Made by a program: the position numbers and the translations under genes. Positions 25,269-34,156 of a stretch of DNA of 64,000 nt are shown piece by piece; the stretch's first letter is position 1; each line of letters starts with the position of its first letter. The notes under the pieces were generated by a model. It saw nothing but the letters and a program-made list of their open reading frames with translations. It was not told the DNA's origin and did not search any database. Source of the DNA: Spongiibacteraceae bacterium UBA5047 (GTDB lineage Bacteria; Pseudomonadota; Gammaproteobacteria; Pseudomonadales; Spongiibacteraceae); NCBI GenBank assembly GCA_002415025.1, contig DIBR01000034.1:9909-73908 (forward strand), read 5' to 3'.

Positions 25269-27510
25269 ACTCTTCATTATTCTCCTCCTGTGCCTGCCGC
25301 TGCCGGCACAGGCGGCAGATGTTTTTCGCCTCCCTGAAAGCCGCTTCGATCAGAATCTGAACGATCATCTTGATATTCTGGCCGACCCGCAGCGGCAACT
25401 TGAATTACAGGATATCAACTCCGGCAGCAGTGCCTTCACTCCGGCTCACCGCAGCGACCTCAAACTTGACTTCGACGGCGCCCGTTACTGGCTCCGCTTC
25501 GCTGTGGCTAACGACAGCCCTGAGGAACGTCACGCCATACTGCATATTCGGCCTTCGCATATTGCCGAAGTCGCGTTGTATCGCCACGGCAGCTCCAGCG
25601 CCATCGCCGCCGTCGACAATGAGCCGATTGTGCGCAAACCACGGTTATTCATACTGAATATTCCGCCGCAAAGTCAGCAGCTCTACTACCTGCGACTTGA
25701 AGGCAAAGGCCGCGCGCTAACCACAGTGAATCTGTCGGACCTGACACCATTTCTGATGTCATTTCGCACCGAGCTATTTGCCAACGGCACCGGCGTTGGC
25801 GCGCTTATCATACTCGCGCTGTCCAACCTCGTGCTGTTCGCCTGCTTTCCCCACGTTCGTCTGTTCCTGATTCTGGGGCTGTACGCCGCCTGCAACATGT
25901 TGTCTATCTCTGCGTCCTGGGGCTACTTTGCTCTCAATGAGGACGTCGGCTCCCCCTTTGAAAATGTTGTCTTCATGTCGCTCACGCACTTGAGCATGGC
26001 GCTGGCCATTCTCATATCCAACGTATTTGAGCCGGAGAACGATGCCGGGCACACGCGCTGGAGCGGGCTGATACGCACATTGCTACTATTGAACACCCTC
26101 GCCGGGGTGGTCGCACTCGCTCTGGACACCGAGCTCGCCGCCCTGATCATGTTCGCGCTTATCATCACTTCCTCCATTACGATCAGCCTGCGATCGCTGG
26201 TTACCTATCTGGCAACCCACGACCCATTCAGCTTTCGCTATCTGCTCACACGCGCCTGGATCATTCTTTTTGTTACCTTTGCGGTATTGATGTATCGCCG
26301 CGGGCAATCCAGCTTCGAAATCATCAACATCGTTCTGCTGCTTGGCACGGCAACTGAAGTGTTGATGCTGTCCATTATTTCCGCTGTGAACCGCCAACAA
26401 ATGCTGGCCAGGGAATTTGAACACCAGACCCGTGTAAACAGCCTGGAGGCGGAACTGCGCGGTCAGAGCGAAACACTGCGGCGCATCAATCACGGCTTGT
26501 TGACACCCTTGAGCACCATTTTTGGCATGGCTGATATGCTGCGCAATTCCGTCTTGTCGAATCAACAGCGCGACTACCTCAACACCTTGCACGCGTCGGG
26601 ACAGGAGTTGCTCGGCATTGTCGAAAACCTGCAAAGCTATGACCCGCTCGCGTCAGAAACACCAACAACGCCCGAGCTAATGTTTGATGTACACCAGCTG
26701 CTTGATGACTTTACCGAAGAAAGCCGTAGCAGCGGCAACCTGGTCCATCTGAAAAAATCCGGTTCATTACCACAGCAAGTCGTTGGCGACCCCGGACGTC
26801 TGCGGCAATTGCTTTCACATCTGCTACTTGTATGCCGGCACCACTGGCAAGTTCCCGAGCTGACCCTGGAAGTAAACTGGCGAGGACAGCTAATGCTGAA
26901 CTTCAGCTATCAAGGCGAAAAGGCGCTGAACTTGCTGAGTGAACGCAGCGGTGAACTGGTCAACGACGCAGAGCCGCGCGCCGAACTTATTTCCCGTCTG
27001 CTACAGGCACTGTCGGGCACCCTGCGCCTCCGCTCCAGCGGTCAACGCCAGTACATACAGATTCACCTGCCCCTTACCGAGTGGAGTCACGAGCAGCAGC
27101 TGCCCCGACCGCTACAACTCAAGTCGCGGCGAGTTCTGATTATTGACCCCAATCGACGTTTTGCCCTGCAGCAAAAGCAGCAATGTGAGCAGTGGGGTAT
27201 GGTCGCCTTCATTGCCCACAACAGCAGCCAGGCGATTGCCCTGCATCGCAACCAGTGCCTGCTACGTTCGCCCATTCACATTTTGCTGATCAGCGACCCG
27301 CAAGGCGTCACACTGTGCCGTCGCATCCACGAAGACGCACTGAAGGCCGGCTTGGCCGTACCTGCCTGCATCTACTTGCTCGACAGTAACGCGCAGATAA
27401 GTGATGCCCCGCCGCCGTTTCGCCTTATGAGCAAACCCTCCGCCAGCTTTACCCTGAAGCGGCTTATCCTTGAATTGCTGGCAAACGACCCAAACTCCCC
27501 CGTGAAATAG
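25216..27510 (+). CDS. Degenerate 7TMR-DISM hybrid sensor kinase in the RetS position
   Basis: About 757-764 residues. Order: signal peptide (LFIILLLCLPLPAQA), periplasmic DISMED2-like domain, seven membrane helices (about 190-390), a coiled coil, a DHp helix with NHGLLTPLS (putative phospho-histidine), an ATPase-like part lacking a recognisable N box and G boxes, and a receiver-like end (RRVLIIDPNRR ... HILLISDPQG). Immediately downstream of purD, as is retS in Pseudomonas aeruginosa. RetS acts by binding GacS rather than as a conventional kinase; this shorter protein may work likewise (inference). The start is uncertain: GTG 25216 or TTG 25237, both inside purD. Confidence 0.72.
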   Translation: MFIIARILATGLSRGKARLFIILLLCLPLPAQAADVFRLPESRFDQNLNDHLDILADPQRQLELQDINSGSSAFTPAHRSDLKLDFDGARYWLRFAVANDSPEERHAILHIRPSHIAEVALYRHGSSSAIAAVDNEPIVRKPRLFILNIPPQSQQLYYLRLEGKGRALTTVNLSDLTPFLMSFRTELFANGTGVGALIILALSNLVLFACFPHVRLFLILGLYAACNMLSISASWGYFALNEDVGSPFENVVFMSLTHLSMALAILISNVFEPENDAGHTRWSGLIRTLLLLNTLAGVVALALDTELAALIMFALIITSSITISLRSLVTYLATHDPFSFRYLLTRAWIILFVTFAVLMYRRGQSSFEIINIVLLLGTATEVLMLSIISAVNRQQMLAREFEHQTRVNSLEAELRGQSETLRRINHGLLTPLSTIFGMADMLRNSVLSNQQRDYLNTLHASGQELLGIVENLQSYDPLASETPTTPELMFDVHQLLDDFTEESRSSGNLVHLKKSGSLPQQVVGDPGRLRQLLSHLLLVCRHHWQVPELTLEVNWRGQLMLNFSYQGEKALNLLSERSGELVNDAEPRAELISRLLQALSGTLRLRSSGQRQYIQIHLPLTEWSHEQQLPRPLQLKSRRVLIIDPNRRFALQQKQQCEQWGMVAFIAHNSSQAIALHRNQCLLRSPIHILLISDPQGVTLCRRIHEDALKAGLAVPACIYLLDSNAQISDAPPPFRLMSKPSASFTLKRLILELLANDPNSPVK

Positions 27511-27568
27511 CCCGGTGATAGCCTTCGGGCACCACTCTGCGTAAAATTGAGGCCAGCAGGAGCCCTTT

Positions 27569-28210
27569 ATGACACGCAGACTTTCGCCTCTCGACAAATT
27601 ACTGATCAGCGCCGACCGCGGTCTCAAAACACTGGTTCCCGGCAGCGCCTCGCCGCGCCGAAACAGCCCCGCGCAGATGTTGGCAGAACCCGCCATTAGC
27701 GCCGACGGCAAGCGCCATACCGCCGGCCTGATGCGTATTAATCATACGGGCGAGGTTTGCGCCCAGGCTCTGTATCACGGGCAGGCTCTGACAGCCAAAG
27801 ACCCCGGCGTGAAGGCCGCCATGCAAGCATCAGCTGACGAGGAAGTTGATCATCTGGCCTGGTGTGAGCAGCGATTAAAAGAATTGCAAAGTCATACCAG
27901 CCGGTTGAATCCGGCTTTTTATACGGCTTCTTTTGCCATTGGCGCACTGGCGGGTTTACTCGGCGATAAAATCAGCCTCGGATTTGTCGCCGCCACCGAA
28001 GAGCAGGTTTGCAAACACCTGCAGGAACATTTGACCCAACTGGCCCCGGAGGATCAAAAGTCGCGCGCCATCCTCGAGCAAATGCTCAGCGACGAGTCTG
28101 CTCACGCCAGTACGGCACTGGAAGCCGGCGGGGAAGATTTTGCACCGGGTATTAAACGGGGAATGACGATGGCATCCAAAATAATGACCGGCTCGACCTA
28201 CTACCTGTAA
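27569..28210 (+). CDS. coq7: Ubiquinone biosynthesis di-iron hydroxylase Coq7
   Basis: Hydroxylates the demethoxyubiquinone precursor. 213 residues, with di-iron ligands in HTGEVCAQALYHGQ, ADEEVDHLAWCEQRL, and the C-terminal LSDESAHASTALEAGG. The N-terminal 45 residues are the usual gammaproteobacterial extension. ATG with AGGAG upstream (27556-27560 region). Own unit, convergent with the VOC gene. Confidence 0.95.
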   Translation: MTRRLSPLDKLLISADRGLKTLVPGSASPRRNSPAQMLAEPAISADGKRHTAGLMRINHTGEVCAQALYHGQALTAKDPGVKAAMQASADEEVDHLAWCEQRLKELQSHTSRLNPAFYTASFAIGALAGLLGDKISLGFVAATEEQVCKHLQEHLTQLAPEDQKSRAILEQMLSDESAHASTALEAGGEDFAPGIKRGMTMASKIMTGSTYYL

Positions 28211-28230
28211 AAACGAGCCTCACCTGAAAT

Positions 28231-28644
28231 CTAGTCGCGCACAAATCGCAAGCCACTAATCGGCGGGTGATAGATGATTTGAACCGTATTGCCATCAGGG
28301 TCGGCGCAGTAAAAACTGCGGGCACCATCGCGGTGGGTTCGAGGGGTCGATTTTGTTTTAACGCCCGCTGCATTCAAAAACGCATACCAGGCATCAACGT
28401 CATCGATATTGTCGATAACAAAGCCGATGTGGTCCAGACGCTGACTCGCCGGGTCGCGAGGCCCTCCCCGGTAGCGGTGCAGGGCGAGATTATCATTACC
28501 CGAGCACAGATAGCTGTTGTCGTCGTCGGGCTGCCATTCCAGCGTCATACCCATAAGTTCACGATAGAAATGCAGGCTCTCTTCGTAGCGCTCAACAAAC
28601 AGTGCTACGTGACGCATGCCTGCCGTCGCGGGCGGGCGTTTCAC
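28231..28644 (-). CDS. VOC-superfamily (glyoxalase-fold) protein
   Basis: 137 residues with two beta-alpha-beta-beta-beta modules: MRHVALFVERYEESLHFYRELMGM and LDHIGFVIDNIDDVDAWYAFL, ending FYCADPDGNTVQIIYHPP. Metal-ligand candidates are the histidines at these module starts and the Glu/Gln near VQIIY. The substrate is unknown. The GTG start at 28644 overlaps the osmC stop as GTGA, suggesting translational coupling; an internal ATG at 28617 is an alternative. Confidence 0.75.
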   Translation of the reverse strand: MKRPPATAGMRHVALFVERYEESLHFYRELMGMTLEWQPDDDNSYLCSGNDNLALHRYRGGPRDPASQRLDHIGFVIDNIDDVDAWYAFLNAAGVKTKSTPRTHRDGARSFYCADPDGNTVQIIYHPPISGLRFVRD

Positions 28645-29066
28645 TCGGCAACCTCTTCAATATCATAGCTGTGAGTGATTTCGACTCCTGCCTTTTCCAG
28701 CATGATAGAGGCGGAACAATACTTTTCCGCTGAGAGTTCAACGGCCCGTTTTACCTGGGCTTCTTTCAATTTGACGCCACTAACGGAAAATTTTAGATGT
28801 ATTTTCGTGAATACTGCCGGAACCTCGTCGGCCCTTTCCGCCTCAATCTTCGCCACGCAGCCACGCACATCCTGCCGCGACTTGCGCAAAATACTCATCA
28901 CATCGAAGGAGGCACAACCACCCATTCCCAATAACAGCATTTCCATGGGACGGGCACCCATATTGCGCCCACCGTGGTCTTCAGGGCCGTCCATCACGAC
29001 ACGGTGACCGGTACCGGACGTCCCTTCAAAGCTGACGCCATCAACCCATTTTACGCTGACTTCCAT
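28641..29066 (-). CDS. OsmC-family protein
   Basis: 141 residues. The family features are GARPMEMLLLGMGGCASFDVMSIL, where the conserved cysteine sits in GGCAS, and a second cysteine in EKYCSASIML. OsmC/Ohr proteins are thiol peroxidases reducing organic hydroperoxides, but this YhfA-type subgroup is uncharacterised. It is divergent from the vfr-like gene, as in Pseudomonas. Confidence 0.85.
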   Translation of the reverse strand: MEVSVKWVDGVSFEGTSGTGHRVVMDGPEDHGGRNMGARPMEMLLLGMGGCASFDVMSILRKSRQDVRGCVAKIEAERADEVPAVFTKIHLKFSVSGVKLKEAQVKRAVELSAEKYCSASIMLEKAGVEITHSYDIEEVAE

Positions 29067-29209
29067 TGCGCTTACCTGCCTTCAATTTCCGGAAAAGCGA
29101 ATCCTACCACATGCGGCCCCTGTCATTGCAGGGGTCGCCAATGGCCACTTCCCACGGCATAATACGCCGCAGAATAGTTTTATAAGACTCACAATTGAGG
29201 GAATGAACA

Positions 29210-29842
29210 GTGATCAGTGCCCCGAAGCCAGAGATTCCAAACATCGATGGATTTCTCAGCCATTGCCGACGACGACGCTACCCCGCAAAGAGCACGATTA
29301 TCTACGCCGGTGACGACAGCGATGCCCTGTATTTCATTATTGAGGGCTCCGTCACCGTGTTAATTGAAGACGACGAAGGTCGCGAAATGATTGTCGCCTA
29401 CCTTAACAAAGGTGATTTTTTTGGCGAAATGGGCGTTTTCGATACTGAAGAAACACGCAGCGCCTGGGTAAAAACCAAAACCGAATGCGAAGTAGCCGAG
29501 ATCAGCTACAGCAAATTTCAGGAGTTGCGTGAGCAGTATCCGGAAATCCTGTTTGCCCTTGGCACGCAAATGGCCAAGCGGCTGCGCCAGACCACTCGCA
29601 AGGTGGGCGACCTGGCATTTCTTGATGTCACCGGTCGTGTAGCACGCACCCTGCTGGATTTGTGCAACCAGCCCGATGCCATGACCCACCCGGATGGCAT
29701 GCAAATCAAAATTACCCGTCAGGAAATCGGCCGAATTGTTGGCTGCTCACGAGAAATGGTAGGCCGCGTTTTGAAAACGCTGGAAGAACAGGGACTGGTA
29801 TCGGTTAAGGGCAAGACGATGGTGGTATTTGGCACCAGATGA
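29210..29842 (+). CDS. vfr: cAMP receptor protein, Vfr-type
   Basis: 210-residue CRP/FNR-family activator. The cyclic-nucleotide pocket is seen in GDFFGEMGVFDTEETRSAWV (phosphate-binding RSA), with a C-terminal winged helix whose recognition segment is RQEIGRIVGCSREMVGRVLK. Length and sequence fit Vfr/CRP. Start is GTG at 29210 with GAGGG nine bases before; no in-frame ATG lies nearby. Context osmC-vfr-trpC matches pseudomonads. The cyclase at 56,609 is a possible cAMP source. Confidence 0.93.
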   Translation: MISAPKPEIPNIDGFLSHCRRRRYPAKSTIIYAGDDSDALYFIIEGSVTVLIEDDEGREMIVAYLNKGDFFGEMGVFDTEETRSAWVKTKTECEVAEISYSKFQELREQYPEILFALGTQMAKRLRQTTRKVGDLAFLDVTGRVARTLLDLCNQPDAMTHPDGMQIKITRQEIGRIVGCSREMVGRVLKTLEEQGLVSVKGKTMVVFGTR

Positions 29843-29861
29843 TGGTTTGGCTGGGCGTGGG

Positions 29862-29964
29862 GTGTCTGACATCCAACGCCCGCCGGCAACGCTGCGCTTA
29901 TGCCGGCCTACAGACCTGATCGAAGCGACACGGTAGGCCTGAATAAGCCGCAGGCGTTTCAGGC
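29862..29964. repeat. REP/BIME-like hairpin pair between vfr and trpC
   Basis: Two hairpins: GCCGGC at 29882 pairing with GCCGGC at 29902, and GCCTGA (29937-29942) pairing with TCAGGC (29959-29964). The words TGCCGGCCTACA and GTAGGCCTGAATAAG are strikingly like enterobacterial REP ends (GCCGGATAAG/GTAGGCCTGATAAG type) and are in opposite orientation. They lie between two convergent stops. Confidence 0.6.
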
Positions 29965-29975
29965 AACATCCTCTC

Positions 29976-30773
29976 TTATGAAAAAAACAACTCCGCGAGT
30001 TTCGTTCCGGGCTCGTCTGCCCGCATAAACGCCTCCCCCACCAAAAACGCATTCACCCCGTGAGCACGCATGGCCCCGACATCCGCAGATGTATGAATAC
30101 CACTCTCGGTAACAACAATTCTGTCGTCACCAATCTTGTCCAGCAGGCAATAGGTATTGTTCAGCGAGGTATCAAAGCTGTGTAAATCGCGGTTGTTGAT
30201 ACCGACAAGTTTTGCGCCCAGCGGCAGGGAGCGCATCAATTCCGTTTCATTGTGTACTTCGATCAGCACGTCCATGCCCAGGCTCACGGCACACTCATAC
30301 AGACTGGCAAGCTGACGGTCATCGAGCGCCGCAACAATCAGCAATATACAGTCAGCGCCGATCACCCTGGCTTCGAGAATCTGGTAGGGATCGACAATAA
30401 AATCCTTGCGGATGACCGGTAGCGCACAGGCAGCCCTGGCAGACTCCAGGTAGGCATCAGCCCCCTGAAAAAAATCAACATCGGTCAGCACTGACAGACA
30501 GGCAGCGCCGCCGCGCTCATAGCTTGCAGCAATCGCTGCCGGGTTAAAATCCTCGCGAATCACACCTTTTGAAGGCGAGGCCTTTTTGATCTCGGCGATA
30601 ACGGCGGAGTGACCCGCTACGAGCTTGCCCTCCAGCGCGCTGACAAAACCTCGCAGCGATGGTGCATCCGGAATCTGTTCCTCAAGCTGCGATTCAGGGC
30701 AAGCCCGACGCCGCTCGGCAACCTCCTCTGCCTTTCGGCTCAGGATTTTTTTCAAAATGGTCGGTGTCGACAT
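29976..30773 (-). CDS. trpC: Indole-3-glycerol phosphate synthase
   Basis: TIM-barrel enzyme of tryptophan synthesis. 265 residues: VIAEIKKASPSKGVIREDFNP with the catalytic lysine, SVLTDVDFFQGADAYL, VIRKDFIVDPYQI, EVHNETELMR, GINNRDL and the C-terminal ESGIHTSADV. Stand-alone, not fused to PRAI. The ATG abuts the trpD stop, so the two are translationally coupled. Confidence 0.96.
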   Translation of the reverse strand: MSTPTILKKILSRKAEEVAERRRACPESQLEEQIPDAPSLRGFVSALEGKLVAGHSAVIAEIKKASPSKGVIREDFNPAAIAASYERGGAACLSVLTDVDFFQGADAYLESARAACALPVIRKDFIVDPYQILEARVIGADCILLIVAALDDRQLASLYECAVSLGMDVLIEVHNETELMRSLPLGAKLVGINNRDLHSFDTSLNNTYCLLDKIGDDRIVVTESGIHTSADVGAMRAHGVNAFLVGEAFMRADEPGTKLAELFFS

Positions 30774-31808
30774 CTAACGCAGCTCCTGACTGAAGCTCGC
30801 CAGCTCGCGCATTTTCTCCAGCGCCTGACCACTGGCAATCACGTCTTGCGCGAGCGCCACCCCCTGCTTGAGGGAGGAGCTTATGCCGGCTACGTAAAGT
30901 GCAGCGCCCGCATTCAGTGCCACCATATCGGCCGCTTTTTCAGCAGCTTCATTGCTACCACCGGAAAAGGCGTCACGAATCAAGGCGAGCGAAGCATCGC
31001 TGCCGCTGACATCCAGCCCAACCAGGCTGCGACTGGCAACCCCCATGTCTTCCGGGCTAATCGTGTACTCGTTAATTTCGCCACCTTTCAGTTCGGCGAC
31101 TACGGTGTGCGAAGCCAGGCTGATCTCATCAAGACCATCTTTGGCATGAACAACCATCGCATGCTCTGCACCCAAACGCTTCAACACTTCAGCCAGGGGG
31201 CGGCATAACTCCGCGTTAAAGACACCAAGCAACAGCCTTTTGACGCCTGCTGGGTTGGTCAGCGGGCCGAGTATATTAAAAATGGTTCGCTGAGCAATTT
31301 CCTTGCGCGGGCCGATTGCATGCTTCATCGCGCTGTGGTGATTGACCGCAAACATAAAACCCACACCCACGTCGCGAATACAGCGCGCGACTTGCTCGGG
31401 GTTCAACTCTAACTTTATCCCGGCGGTTTCCAGCAGGTCAGCACTGCCGCTTTTTGAAGACACCGAGCGATTGCCGTGCTTGGCTACATGCGCCCCTGCG
31501 GCCGCTGCAACAAAACTGCTGGCCGACGAAACATTAAACAGATTGGCGCCGTCACCACCGGTGCCCACAATATCAACAACGTTATCCAGCCCTCTGATAT
31601 CAACCGGCGTAGCGAGTTCGCGCATCACCCGCGCGGCACCTTCTATTTCATCAATGGTTTCACTCTTCATGCGCAAGGCAATCAGAAAGGCACCAATTTG
31701 CGCATCCGTGCACTGGCCCGTCATGATGTCACGCATCACCGCCGCCATTTCGTCGGCATTCAGATCTAACTGTTGTACGGCTCTTCCGAGCGCGGTTTTT
31801 ATATCCAT
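30774..31808 (-). CDS. trpD: Anthranilate phosphoribosyltransferase
   Basis: Transfers phosphoribose to anthranilate. 344 residues; PRPP-binding VGTGGDGANLFNVSSA, KHGNRSVSSKSGSADLLE, and NILGPLTNPAGVKRLLLGV are diagnostic. Normal length and intact; separated from trpG by about ten bases. Confidence 0.96.
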   Translation of the reverse strand: MDIKTALGRAVQQLDLNADEMAAVMRDIMTGQCTDAQIGAFLIALRMKSETIDEIEGAARVMRELATPVDIRGLDNVVDIVGTGGDGANLFNVSSASSFVAAAAGAHVAKHGNRSVSSKSGSADLLETAGIKLELNPEQVARCIRDVGVGFMFAVNHHSAMKHAIGPRKEIAQRTIFNILGPLTNPAGVKRLLLGVFNAELCRPLAEVLKRLGAEHAMVVHAKDGLDEISLASHTVVAELKGGEINEYTISPEDMGVASRSLVGLDVSGSDASLALIRDAFSGGSNEAAEKAADMVALNAGAALYVAGISSSLKQGVALAQDVIASGQALEKMRELASFSQELR

Positions 31809-31818
31809 TGTTGCTCTC

Positions 31819-32397
31819 CTAGCGCTTCAGGAAATTCGCCAGCATGGCATGTCCGTGTTCACTGAGAATAGATTCCGGGTGAAATTGCAGCCCCTCAACA
31901 TCCAGCGTTTTATGGCGCACGCCCATAATCTCATCAACGCTACCGTCGTCGTGTTGAGTCCAGGCGGTAATCTCAAGGCTGTCTGGCAAGGTCGCCTTAT
32001 CAATCACCAGCGAGTGATAACGCGTTGCCGTCAGAGGGTTTGCCAACCCGGCGAACACGCCCCTGGCGTTGTGATGGATTGGTGAGGTTTTGCCGTGCAT
32101 GACCTGTCGCGCGCGCACAATATTCCCGCCAAAGACCTGACCAATACTCTGATGCCCCAGACAGATACCCAGCACCGGAATTTTTCCGGCAAAGGCTTCG
32201 ATAGCCGCCATGGATACGCCCGCCTCGTTCGGCGTACAGGGCCCCGGCGACACCACAATGCGCTCGGGATTGAGCGCCTGCATCTCCGCCACCGTTAGTT
32301 CGTCGTTGCGCACTACCTTTACGTCGGCCTTTAGCTCGCCCAGATACTGCACAATGTTGTAGGTAAAGGAGTCGTAGTTATCAATCATCAATAACAT
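31819..32397 (-). CDS. trpG: Anthranilate synthase glutamine amidotransferase subunit
   Basis: Class I glutaminase supplying ammonia to TrpE. 192 residues from ATG at 32397: LLMIDNYDSFTYNIVQYLG, the catalytic cysteine in LGICLGHQ, and His/Glu in LQFHPESILSEHG. The ATG lies one base after the trpE stop, which is tight coupling. An upstream in-frame extension would lie in trpE and is rejected. Confidence 0.95.
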   Translation of the reverse strand: MLLMIDNYDSFTYNIVQYLGELKADVKVVRNDELTVAEMQALNPERIVVSPGPCTPNEAGVSMAAIEAFAGKIPVLGICLGHQSIGQVFGGNIVRARQVMHGKTSPIHHNARGVFAGLANPLTATRYHSLVIDKATLPDSLEITAWTQHDDGSVDEIMGVRHKTLDVEGLQFHPESILSEHGHAMLANFLKR

Positions 32398-32398
32398 G

Positions 32399-33916
32399 TC
32401 ACTGACCTCCCTGTGCAGTATCGTTTTTGCCAACACCCTGAACCATGGCCGCAGCGCGGAACATCGCGCGCGCCTTGTTCATGGTTTCTTTCCATTCCAG
32501 CCGTGGCACCGAGTCGGCCACAATGCCACCCCCGGCCTGTACATAGAGCCGGTCGTTTTTGATTACCGCTGTGCGAATGGCAATGGCCGTATCCATATTG
32601 CCATTGAAACCGAGATAACCCACCGCACCGCCGTAAACCCCCCGTTTTACCGGCTCCAGTTCGTCGATGATTTCCATCGCCCGCACTTTCGGCGCGCCGC
32701 TAAGGGTGCCAGCCGGCAGGCTGGCGCGCAGCACATCCATGGCTGACATGCCCGCTTTCAGTTTGCCGGTCACATTGGAAACAATATGCATCACATGAGA
32801 ATAGCGTTCGACCACCATCTGGTCGGTTACCACCACGGTGCCGGTTTGAGCAACCCGCCCCACATCATTGCGCCCCAGATCAATCAGCATCAGATGCTCG
32901 GCAATTTCTTTGGGGTCGGCCAGTAGTTCGGCTTCCATTGCCCGATCTTCCTCGTCCGTGTGACCCCGCCGGCGGGTGCCCGCAATCGGCCTCAGGGTTA
33001 TGTCGTCACCTTCAACCCGTGCCAGAATTTCCGGGCTTGAGCCAACAATGTGAAAATCGTCGAGGTTTAAGTAAAACATGTAGGGAGAGGGGTTCAATCT
33101 GCGCAAGGCGCGGTAGAGGTTGATCGGGTCTGCACTGAATGGCGTGGACAGCCGTTGCGAAGGCACTACCTGCATGACGTCACCGGCCAGCGTGTATTCT
33201 TTTACGCGCTCGACCATTGCATAGTAGCCCTCCTCGCCCACCTCGGATTCAAAGGCAGATTCGGGCAGGTCACCCGGCACCGTAAGCGGGCTGGTCAATT
33301 CCGGCGCCGGCCCGGCCATGAGCTGCTCCAGCTCATCCAGTCGCCGCTGTGCCTGTAAATAGGCATCGGGCCGGGCGGGGTCAACATGGACTATCAGGGT
33401 GATAACACCGGCGAGGTTGTCAAACACCACCAGCTCGTCAGACAGCATCAGCACTATGTCGGGGTTACCCAGCTTGTCCGGTGGGCAGCTCGCGGCCAGA
33501 CGCGGCTCGACATAGCGTACCGTGTCATAGCCGAAGTAACCTACCAGACCACCGTTAAAGGCCGGTAACTGCTCAAGGTCCGGCGCGCTGTAGCGCTGCT
33601 GAAAAGCTTCCACAAAAGCCAGGGGGTCCTCACTGCGGCTGCTTTCGACAACCTTGCCGTTTTCGCTGACGCTGATCTCGTGACCGCGCACAGTCAGTAC
33701 CGTGGTCGCCCGCAGGCCGATAATGGAATATCGCCCCCATTTTTCGCCGCCCTCTACTGATTCAAACAAATAGCTGTAGGGTCCGCGCGCCAGTTTCAGG
33801 TAGGCACTGAGCGGGGTATCAAGGTCGGCGAGCACATCCCGGTGAACCGGGATACGGTTATAGGGCTGCTGGGCCAGTTCGGCAAAGGTTTCAGGAGTCA
33901 CGGCACTATCCTTCAA
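32399..33916 (-). CDS. trpE: Anthranilate synthase component I
   Basis: Chorismate-using subunit, 505 residues. Visible: the N-terminal region with LxSxxSPYSYLFES-like KLARGPYSYLFESVEGGEKWGR (tryptophan feedback site in the family), and the catalytic C-terminal part with PSPYMFYL, GSSPEILARV, RPIAGTRRRG, HLMLIDLGRNDVGR and SGAPKVRAMEII. First gene of a trpEGDC unit; rpe/gph lie upstream on the same strand, separated by a divergent DUF488 gene. Confidence 0.95.
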   Translation of the reverse strand: MKDSAVTPETFAELAQQPYNRIPVHRDVLADLDTPLSAYLKLARGPYSYLFESVEGGEKWGRYSIIGLRATTVLTVRGHEISVSENGKVVESSRSEDPLAFVEAFQQRYSAPDLEQLPAFNGGLVGYFGYDTVRYVEPRLAASCPPDKLGNPDIVLMLSDELVVFDNLAGVITLIVHVDPARPDAYLQAQRRLDELEQLMAGPAPELTSPLTVPGDLPESAFESEVGEEGYYAMVERVKEYTLAGDVMQVVPSQRLSTPFSADPINLYRALRRLNPSPYMFYLNLDDFHIVGSSPEILARVEGDDITLRPIAGTRRRGHTDEEDRAMEAELLADPKEIAEHLMLIDLGRNDVGRVAQTGTVVVTDQMVVERYSHVMHIVSNVTGKLKAGMSAMDVLRASLPAGTLSGAPKVRAMEIIDELEPVKRGVYGGAVGYLGFNGNMDTAIAIRTAVIKNDRLYVQAGGGIVADSVPRLEWKETMNKARAMFRAAAMVQGVGKNDTAQGGQ

Positions 33917-34056
33917 AAACGGTGATTAACAATGTTCGGGCTTTATTCAAGGTATTAAAAAGCCTACCATCGCCATCGGCGGGTATCAGATTGCAGCGCT
34001 GTGCGAGCGTCGCAGATCACCGTTTTCTCCAGATCAGAATTGGAATAGAAGAGCGC

Positions 34057-34084
34057 ATTCTACCCGACCCTTCGCATTTGTAAA
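34057..34084 (-). promoter_or_regulatory. Candidate sigma-70 promoter of trpE
   Basis: On the minus strand TTTACA - 16 bases - TAGAAT, about 140 bases before the trpE start. The intervening leader has no obvious run of Trp codons, so a classical attenuator is not seen. Confidence 0.45.
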
Positions 34085-34156
34085 ACCTCCCCGCCGGTTT
34101 ACCCGCGAGCACAAGGGCAGTAGACTTCGCCGGTTTCCTCGGCACGAGGCACGATT

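Noticed and set aside
33917..34056. Tryptophan leader-peptide attenuator before trpE
   Set aside because: No run of adjacent Trp codons after a plausible start and no convincing alternative terminator with a U tract.
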